Translations under genes and position numbers: made by a program
Notes under the pieces: model-generated
What the model saw: the letters and a program-made list of their open reading frames with translations, nothing else
Database searches by the model: none
Told to the model about the DNA's origin: nothing
Assembly (NCBI RefSeq): GCF_020921035.1
Contig: NC_063157.1
Span: 930,001-994,000, forward strand
Length of the DNA: 64,000 nt
Direction of reading: 5' to 3'
DNA from: Rhodamnia argentea
Taxonomy: Eukaryota; Streptophyta; Magnoliopsida; Myrtales; Myrtaceae
Part shown: piece after piece, positions 56,701-64,000 of the stretch
Layout of the letters: every line of letters begins with the position of its first letter
Numbering within the stretch: position 1 is the first letter of the stretch

Positions 56701-59700
56701 AGCAGTAATTGCATTGGTGTGCTCTGAAAATGTGACAAAGCAGAAGCCTGAGGAAACAGTCCAGACCTGGAATGTGCAAAAGAAGCTTCCACATCAGGTC
56801 AAAGTGTCCATTAACACAAAGTAGCACTAACTGTTGAGAAATAGAATCTTGACAGTACGTAGAAAAGAAATGAGGAAAAAAACAGGACCATGATGCTGGC
56901 AAAGTCAATTTGCCAAAAATTCCCTTATATCAATTCTTAGGGGGTGGGGCAACTTCCACGCCAATTTTAGATGGAAACACACCTTTTATTGAAGTGACAA
57001 AAACATCCTTATATCATCAACACTCAATCAAGTACTTAATAACATTACATACTAAAACCCCGTTTCTCTCTCCTCCCCCCACTCTCTTAATAGTTGTCAC
57101 TTTCCTTTTACGGTTTTATTTTCCTTTTCTAGTATTCTGTTCATCCTGTTTTTCCACCTTATAAAAAGAAAACGGAGTTTTATTTTTGCCTTCATCTGAA
57201 TAAGGACAAGATATTTTCTTTACTTGTGTTATTATATGAACCAGTTATAAAATCGTGGGCTAAAGTACACTAGAAGTGCCAAAACTTGTGTACGGAGCTT
57301 ACTTTAGTGCAAAAACTTTCAAAACGATCACTTAAGTGCCAATTTTTTTAAAAAATAATCACTTAAGTGCCAACTTCTTTTAAAAACGATCACTTAAGTG
57401 CCAACTCCAATTTGAGCTGACGTGGCTTGCCGGAAATCCGACACGTGCTATTTTTTATTAATATTTGAGCTGACATGGCTCGGTGGAGTTGACACTGAAA
57501 TGATCGTTTTTTAAAAAACATTGGCACTTAAATAATCGTTTTTAAAAAAAGGTGAAGTTAACACCGAAGTGATCGTTTTGAAAGTTTTAGCACTAAAGTG
57601 ATCGTTTTGAAAGTTTTGGCACTGAAGTGATCGTTTTTCAAAAAATTTGGCACTTAAGTGATCGTTTTGAAAGTTTTGACACTAAAGTGAGCGCCATACA
57701 CACATACACAAGTTTTGGCACTTGTAGTATACTTAAGCCTAAAATCGTGCTTTCAACATGGTATATGTAATAGCACACATAATCATTCTAAATAAATTCG
57801 TGCTGGCGTGAAGGTTTGTTCATGTTCGGGGAAAAAAGGGGAACCAAATTTGAATGCCCAAATTTAAGTGTATCATAACGTGCATATGAATGATACTTTC
57901 ATATTACTTTTGGTTAAACATATTGCACTATTTGATTCCATGCTATTCAGTAGCTCGAGCACGTAATCATTATTAAAATTTTTCAATGAATCATGCATAG
58001 TTTTTCACATGAACTTGATTAACATGGACGGATGCATTTGTTGTTGAGATTGAGTGCAAATGTTCAGAAATTACCACACAAAGAAGTTAAACTAATTCAG
58101 TTGTATATCAAATCATGGTCATGAATAATATCAAATTTCCTTCATTCCATATCAAAATCCAATGAGATTCTTGTGGCATATTTGTCTTGTCATGTGATGT
58201 CATAGATGTTTCATAACTGATATTATGCATTTTTAGATGGTTAAATAAAATTCAAAAACAAAATAAAGACTGGAATAGATGAGAGAAACCAAAATAAATA
58301 AAGCACATGATAGCATGATTGGAATTTAGAAGTTGAGAGTAAAATTGCAATCATTCTCTTTCAGTTGAGAGGTCAATAAAAAATTCAATTCTCGGAATGG
58401 TCGATGAATGAAATCGGAATCGTTGTTCTAACAAAAAATCCAATCGTCTTATAGAATCACACCTTCCGTCCGGGACTCGGAATGGTCAATAATCAAGGAA
58501 AAAATATTTTGAGGCACTTTCCACCCTTAACTTTGATTGGAAAGTAAGTGAATTTAAATAATGCTATGAAGTGTGAGTTTGACACAAGAAGAGGAGGAAA
58601 TCAAGAATCCGTGAATACGCTCGGACGGGAGGTACCCAAAAAAGATGCTTTTAGATATCTAAGATCAATATTGCAAAAGGGGGGGAAAGATTGATGAGGA
58701 TGTAAGCCATAGAATCGGAGCAGATTGGATGAAATGGCGCAGTGCATCGGGATTTTTGTGCGATCGCAAAATCCTTCTTAAGCTAAAAGGAAAATTTTAT
58801 AGAACAGCAATAAGACGTGCAATGCCATACGAAGCTGAATGTTGGCCAACATAAAGGCAACATAAGCATAAACCGGGAGTAGATGAGAACGTTAAGGTGG
58901 ATGTATGGTCATACAAGGATGGATAAGATAAGATGAAGATATTCGACGAAAAATTGGAGTAGTACCGATGGTAGAAAAGATGAGGGAACATAGATTGAGA
59001 TGGTTTGGACATATTCTTCGAAAATCCCTAAATGTTCCGATAAGAACAGAAGTTTGTTACTAAGAGCATGACATGAAGAAAGGAAGAGGTTGGTCGAAAC
59101 TTACCCGGGGAAAAGTAGTAAAACAAGATTTAATGAAGTGGGAAATAGATTGGTGTACGATTTGTCTTAGGACGAAGTAGAGGAAAGCTACTAGCATTGT
59201 GGAGGGGCAAAATTCCTATGTTTCAAACTGTCCTTTTTAGCCATTTTTTCCTATATATATTTATATATATATTTTATATAATTATTTATTTTCCCTCCAT
59301 ATGTTTTTCTTTTATTTTATTTATTTTTGGGTTCATCAACCGCCGACCCCAACTAGTTTGGGATAAAGGTGATGTTGATGTCATTGATGTTGAGTATCAA
59401 TGGCATAAGGGTGTTTTTGTCGCTTTATATGAAAAGGTGGTTCCATCCAAAATGGTGGTGGTAATAGTCCAGCCCTTCTGAGGGAGGTCAAGTTGATCCG
59501 ACGCTTTGAAAAGAGAACCCATAAGTAATGCAAGCACTTAGCCACACACAAGGAAGGATAAGGTGCAGCTTGCTTGGCGAAATACAAATTGAGCTTTAAT
59601 ATGAACAATCAGAAACTCTTTTCCAGGTCACACATATCTACCCAAATCACAAAACATTTCCAATGAACTTGAAGCATGCAAAGAAAGCAATTTTGTCACA

Positions 59701-60911
59701 GAGAAAGTCGAAATTACCTTCACTTTGTTGTCATCTGCTCCAGTAGCCAAGAGCTGTGAATCAGGTGAATATGCAAGGCAGTTCACGTCAAAATAATGTC
59801 CTTGTTGCTTAAGTATGTAACTCTCAGATTTCCATTCCCACACAAGCAACTGCCCGAGCTTTGCACACCCAAATGTCAACCAATTACCAAGCCCATTGAA
59901 TACTGCACTCGTGATCTTCTCCTTTGAGATTGACAACAAATGGATGCAAACAAAATCGGGCATTTGGTACAAGCCAAACACACCATTAGAGAATCCTACA
60001 ACCAGAAGGTCAAGTCCACAGTGATAGTCACAAGATGTCAATCTGGCCGGCGCTTGCATAAAACTATCTTTGCTTAGCAACTTCCATTTACCTCTATGCA
60101 AGAAACACTCACCATCCTCCACTTCATCTTCGTTATCACCAAGCTCCTTCCTTTTCTTCACATTAACATCCAAAGTCCTCTCATTACTTCTATCTGGAGT
60201 CCCGGGTGCAGGCGGCTCCTTGCCGCCCATATTTTCCACATCCCCACTGTAACCCCAGCTGAATATATAACTATCACGAGTTACCGTGTAAGCCCTATCG
60301 ACCCTGTTCGTCCCTTTCTCCACACCAAAGAAACAGCCAATAACGGAATCTCTGTGACCCAAAAACAAAAACGGCTTATTGTAACCACCCTTCAATTTCC
60401 TCACGCAAAACAACCTGGCCGTCAAATCTTTCGACCCGACCAGCAAATACATCGAATCAGGGCTCCACTTCAACGACGTCACTTTATCATCGCAATCAGC
60501 GAAAGTCCTAACCAGCTCAAACGGGAAAAACTCCTTCCTAAATCCCGGGGACCGCCATATCTGGACCAACTTACCAGCGCCGACCGCGATGAACTTACCG
60601 TCGGGCGAGAACTCGAGGGCGTTCACGGGGTGCTTGAAGGTGATCCGGTGCAGCACGGCGCGGCGAGGGAGGTTGATGAAGAGGCAGCGGCGGTTCTCAT
60701 CGACGGCGAGGAGGAAGGTGCCATCGGGGGAGGCGGCGAGGCGGGATATGTTGGATGAGCATTGGATGGGGAGAGTGACGGTTTGAGATTTGAGGAGGTC
60801 GGTGTCGGAGATTCGGTTGCCGACGGGGGAGATCAGGTGGGTGTTCTTGGTGATGACGGCGTCGCCGCCTCTGTAGGGAGCTCCGAGGAGGTTTTGGAAC
60901 CGGTAGTTCAT
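53732..60911 (-). CDS. PWP2: Periodic tryptophan protein 2 (PWP2/UTP1), SSU processome WD40 protein
   Basis: A nucleolar scaffold of the UTP-B complex needed for pre-18S rRNA processing and 40S subunit assembly. Exons (minus): 59718-60911, 56515-56766, 56343-56435, 55729-56100, 54416-54760, 54006-54233, 53732-53914; 888 residues, every junction in phase 0, close to the usual length of about 890. The start is [16 protein letters not shown] (an upstream in-frame TTG was rejected). The N-terminal two-thirds are two WD40 propellers (e.g. [51 protein letters not shown]). An acidic linker [12 protein letters not shown] precedes the C-terminal Utp12 domain (about 745-875), with [16 protein letters not shown] joined to EICKSHG. 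Intron 1 (56767-59717) is swollen by transposon insertions, yet its splice borders are normal. Confidence 0.96.
57258..57740. mobile_element. Fold-back MULE-like element with perfect 9-bp target duplication, family F (in PWP2 intron 1)
   Basis: AAAATCGTG flanks both sides (57249-57257 and 57741-57749). The ends read GGCTAAAGTACACTAGAAGT and, on the complement, AGGCTTAAGTATACTACAAG. Arms consist of repeated CACTTAAGTGCCAA / AAAACGATC units in opposite orientation. It is 483 bp with no coding capacity, inserted within intron 1 of PWP2. Confidence 0.88.
57750..58599. other. PWP2 intron 1, featureless part
   Basis: AT-rich intron sequence. A short duplicated phrase, CTCGGAATGGTC, occurs near 58394 and 58480. 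No gene or clear transposon was seen. Confidence 0.45.
58600..59395 (+). mobile_element. 3' fragment of an RTE-type LINE (in PWP2 intron 1, antisense to the gene)
   Basis: Translated pieces give the end of a plant RTE reverse transcriptase: [45 protein letters not shown], then [19 protein letters not shown] in another frame, and after it [10 protein letters not shown]. Frameshifts and stops lie between pieces, so it is dead. The typical RTE 3' end CCGACCCCAACTAGTTTGGG follows at 59345-59364, ending in a short GATGTTGATG-like repeat tail. Only the last 0.8 kb is present, as expected from 5' truncation. Confidence 0.85.
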
Positions 60912-61824
60912 GTCGGGTCGGCGAGAAGGTGCAGAAAAATGCACCAAAGCTTGGACTTGATTCGGCCAGAAAGCGTTGGCACTAGTGGGGTTTTTGCAGG
61001 GGTTTAGCAGATCTAAGCAAGGTGGAGGTTTTAGCCAATATGGGCCAGATGAAAGATAAAAGACTGAGGCCCATTGATAGACTTTCTCTCTCGGTTCGTT
61101 CGTAACAGTAGCTCGGATAAATTTTTACAAGATTAGCAAACTAACCAGTGTCATAGATTCTTGCCCATTTTGGATTTGACCCACTTGTTCAAATGAAAGA
61201 TCTGTACAAATTGCACATTTGCTCTGGACAGACATTAGTCAATCGACCTTAGTCATCAGATGCTCCTCCTTCACAAAGAAGTCCAGGTTCGCCTTGACTC
61301 TTCGCTAGTCCTTGGAAGAATTTATTTCTGGGTATTTCAATCCGTCTCCAGTTTGCTTGGTTAGACGGTTAAATCGTTAGGTTGTGCTTCCTGATCTGCG
61401 CCTGCTTTCCCCGTCTTTGAATCAACTCAGATGTTTTCTCGACCAGAACTTAGTCTGGCAAACCCGGGAAAGAAATTTTTTTTTTTTTTTTTGGATAAAT
61501 CACATTAATTGGCGCCTTACGAAGTACTTAGCGATCCTTGTATTATCTATATCCGTCATTTCCTAGAGAAGAGAGCTTCAGCAGGTTCAAGCGTTGATTT
61601 GCATTTCCCTACTTCGGCCAGTGTCCTACTCATCAGTCCTTGCTCGGGATAGGAAGCACCAGGCCTGCAGTCCTGTCTGCATTCCCAGGAATATGTAGCT
61701 GATTGTTGCAGGAGTTAAACCTCCAATTCTGTTGAGCGCTGTCTACCAGCCGGTAAAGTGAGAACCTTTTCTTACCCTACAGGACACATTGAACTGTATG
61801 ATTTTCCCTTCCATTTTGCTCATT
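60912..61824. other. Region upstream of PWP2
   Basis: This is the presumed PWP2 leader and promoter (60912-61100), then unremarkable spacer with a poly-T tract near 61475. No gene was seen. Confidence 0.45.
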
Positions 61825-62062
61825 GGATTTGGATTGCCTAACATTGGGATTTCCGTGACATAAGTGACATTACTTAAATCAGGCCATCCAAATGAAAAGG
61901 GACGACCTGATTTGAGCCACGTCATGTATTGAAAGGGAGGGAAAAAATGTATGCGAGAATTTTTTTGGGGTTTGAAAAATTTTAAATCCCAAACGTGGCT
62001 CAAATCAAGCGCAAATCCGGGTTTGAAAAATTTGAAATCCCGATGTTAGGTGATCCGGATCC
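61825..62062. mobile_element. MITE with about 29-bp inverted ends
   Basis: GGATTGCCTAACATTGGGAT on the left matches GGATCACCTAACATCGGGAT on the right-hand complement (62034-62056), extending outward through GGATTT / GGATCC. Inside, GATTTGAGCCACGT is answered by ACGTGGCTCAAATC. About 238 bp, AT-rich, non-coding. Target duplication not determined. Confidence 0.7.
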
Positions 62063-62275
62063 TTGCTCATTTACCTTTTTGGCAAATGAACTCTGAAGGA
62101 CCTCTTCAGTCGTCGAGCTCTCCAAATGTTCTAGGACTTCCACGACACACTTGAAGATCAAGATCTGTCCACTCCTAAGCTCGCTCAAAAGAAGAGTAGG
62201 ATCTATTTGAAGCTGCAAGTCGCAAAGAGTTTTTGTCCGTTGTATATCTATCAACCTAAGTGTTGGATGAACCAA
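62063..62275 (-). other. Unassigned 68-codon coding-like stretch
   Basis: On the minus strand the frame opens MVHPTLRLIDIQRTKTL and continues IDPTLLLSELRSGQIL and EVLEHLESSTTEEVLQSS. The composition is protein-like and the frame runs into the MITE to the left, so a gene fragment cut by the MITE is possible. I do not recognise it. Confidence 0.3.
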
Positions 62276-62328
62276 AAAATCCGTTCCATGGTTTCTCTAG
62301 GCTACTCATGCACGCTTCTATGTCGATC

Positions 62329-62352
62329 GAGAGAGAGAGAGAGAGAGAGAGG
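62329..62352. repeat. (GA)n microsatellite
   Basis: About twelve uninterrupted GA units downstream of the acyl-protein thioesterase gene. Confidence 0.9.
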
Positions 62353-62663
62353 CTGCTGCCACATGAAAGATGAAGCATAACTCTTATTTCGTAAAGAATT
62401 CTAAATTCCAGAAAACAAGTAGATCTCTGCTACCCATTACGTGCTACATATGCATAAGCAGCACTCCCAAAACTTTATTAGGATAGGCAAGAAGAAAATA
62501 GCGAAAGGTGAATTGAACTATGGCGTATACCCCCTCATCCACTTTAACTTGTATCGGCATTCATTGTACTTTTCATTTATTCTCTCCTTTCTTGGTAATA
62601 TGTTGGTCATCCATTCTTTGTCCACCGATGTCCATGGAAACTGAAGCTTGAGTATGGAATCAA

Positions 62664-64000
62664 TCATGAGCCATAACCCTCAAGCCCCAGCCTAGCAGTA
62701 AGCCAATGGCAAACATCATCCATCTCTCTAGGGACCGTGTAATGACCGAGCCTGCGCATTCGTGCATAAGCATTCATAAAGGTGTAAGTCTGATGGTCCA
62801 GTGTATACTTCTTCCTACAATATAAGGGAATCAGCTCAATACCCCTCATGAGACTTGAATGTAACGCATCGGAATCCTGCTGAGCTCAAGTAGCGGGACG
62901 ACCTCTCTCCAAAATTAAAAGGGACTACATCATCACCTGTGGCAGAACCGAGAACGCCCTTATTTCCCATTTAGAGGGGCCGAAAATCACTAGAATTGAA
63001 TGCCCTGCGAGAGAGACTGAAAGAGCAAGATGTACGAGAAAGACTAACTTGTGCCGTGGCAAAGAAAAATAGGCAAGGATGAGGCACGCCTTGCAGCATC
63101 ATTTGAAACCTCCATTTTGTTTCTCAAGCTCCTGTGAACAGAAAGCGAGAAATTTAACTCCAATCCCGTGTCTGAAAGAACATGTTTGGGTAACCCCTTT
63201 CAACTTTATCAACTTAAGGCTTCCTTTGGATAACATGACCATAGCAGCACCCATATTGTTAGTAGTACTATCCTAAAATCGCAAAATAAGTCGGATATGC
63301 TGAAGAAATAACTGAATCAGATTATTTCTCTCTGAAAAGAAGGTGGTTTGGCATGAAAAATGCAGAACTCTGGCTACCACGGACTTCGTGATATCCTTTT
63401 GACAACAATAGACGCAGAGTCTCCTAAACCAAAAGAGACCAATTGACGCAATTGCTCCCCAATCTTATTTCGTCTAAACAGAACTTATGGAGAAAAAAGC
63501 TTGGACTGACCGTTTATATGGAAAATATAAAATGCTTTGAATAATTACCTTGAGCCTGGAAGCCAACCACTCAAACCGATAACTGCCCTTAAGTTGATAG
63601 GATATGGACTTCCATTTGCATATTTACCCAGAGCGAAACAGGTCGCCGAGTAAAGAGCTGTGGCAGCACCCATACTGAAACCTCCGACGCCAACTTTCAC
63701 TGCAAAAACATGACAAGCATGGCTAAATCATGAAATGTTATTCAAGATGGAATTGTTGATTGATCAGCAATTTTTTACAAGAAAATTAGCCTTGGATATA
63801 TGGACAATCTGTCAGTAATCTTTCCTCCTTCAAAAGTTGCAAAAATGTGAAGTTCTTATCCCCTCTTTGCTTAAATGACAACCACTATCTGGAAATTAGT
63901 TCCAGTTGGTAATCCAGAATAGAAATGGTTAAAGATTGCAATTATTAAAGAAATGCTTCTTCTACAAAATTTTCTCCTGGTCTTAATTACCATCAGCTGG
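62664..64000 (-). CDS. Acyl-protein thioesterase / SOBER1-like carboxylesterase (3' part; gene runs off the right edge)
   Basis: An alpha/beta-hydrolase that removes palmitate or other acyl groups from proteins. Visible exons (minus): 63991-64000 (codons PAD plus one base), 63549-63699, 63049-63131, 62843-62936, 62664-62751, all GT-AG and in frame. The nucleophile elbow GFSMGAATALYSATCFA carries the Ser, GDDVV the catalytic Asp and LGHYTVP the catalytic His, so the triad is complete. The sequence ends ARLGLEGYGS then TGA. The segment YPINLRAVIGLSGWLPGSR is typical of plant members. HGTSDD replaces the usual HGKGDD just before the Asp, a mild oddity at an exon joint. The N-terminal half, including any targeting signal, is outside the window. 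Confidence 0.92.

Noticed and set aside
60912..60947. N-terminal extension of PWP2 to 60947
   Set aside because: The first codon would be TTG; ATG 60911 gives the conserved [16 protein letters not shown] start.
1..64000. Search for tRNA, rRNA and CRISPR-like arrays
   Set aside because: No cloverleaf with paired A and B boxes, no rRNA-like stretch and no regular spacer array was seen; the short-repeat arrays are fold-back arms.

Overview
The window is nuclear DNA from a flowering plant, very probably a eudicot. The genes have many introns with plant-type GT-AG borders and AT-rich introns, the gene set is plant-specific (PDR-type ABCG transporter, DUF1644 protein, group 3 LEA protein), and the spacers are full of fold-back transposons plus copia and RTE remnants. 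A woody Myrtales-type genome is a guess from the general look; nothing in the sequence proves it.

Left third (1-20 kb): a tandem pair of PDR1/ABCG40-like transporter genes on the minus strand. The right copy (7433-16311) is complete, and its 24 exons join into a 1452-residue frame without a break. Only exon 1 of the left copy (701-1047) is in the window; the rest lies off the left edge. The duplication includes intron 1, which holds a long fold-back of degenerate short repeats, and several kb of upstream DNA. Comparing the copies exposes later insertions: a poly(A) retroposon 24 bp from the left copy's first splice donor, and a terminal-inverted-repeat element in the right copy's upstream region.

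Middle (19.7-34 kb): three tandem segmental repeats, each ending in an intronless gene for a small (about 158 aa) membrane protein of a family I do not recognise (22836-23312, 28325-28804, 33551-34030). Each unit also carries a shared 5' block with a small open or decayed ORF, and a shared fold-back element.

Right half: a BRCC36-type Lys63 deubiquitinase (minus, 10 exons, one intron with U12-type AT-AC borders); a decayed copia element containing a nested inverted-repeat element; an ABA/seed-type promoter with a LEA gene; a DUF1644 zinc-binding protein with a 5'-UTR intron; a full PWP2 (UTP-B, ribosome biogenesis) gene (minus, 7 exons) whose 3-kb first intron holds a fold-back transposon and an RTE LINE fragment; and the 3' part of an acyl-protein thioesterase gene running off the right edge.

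The genes are ordinary unlinked plant genes and form no operon or obvious joint pathway. The distinctive content is the tandem family of unknown membrane proteins, the AT-AC intron, and an unusual density of fold-back (MULE-like) elements. For four of these, perfect 9-10 bp target duplications can be read directly. Exon borders were worked out by hand from reading frame, splice signals and remembered family alignments; no search was run.
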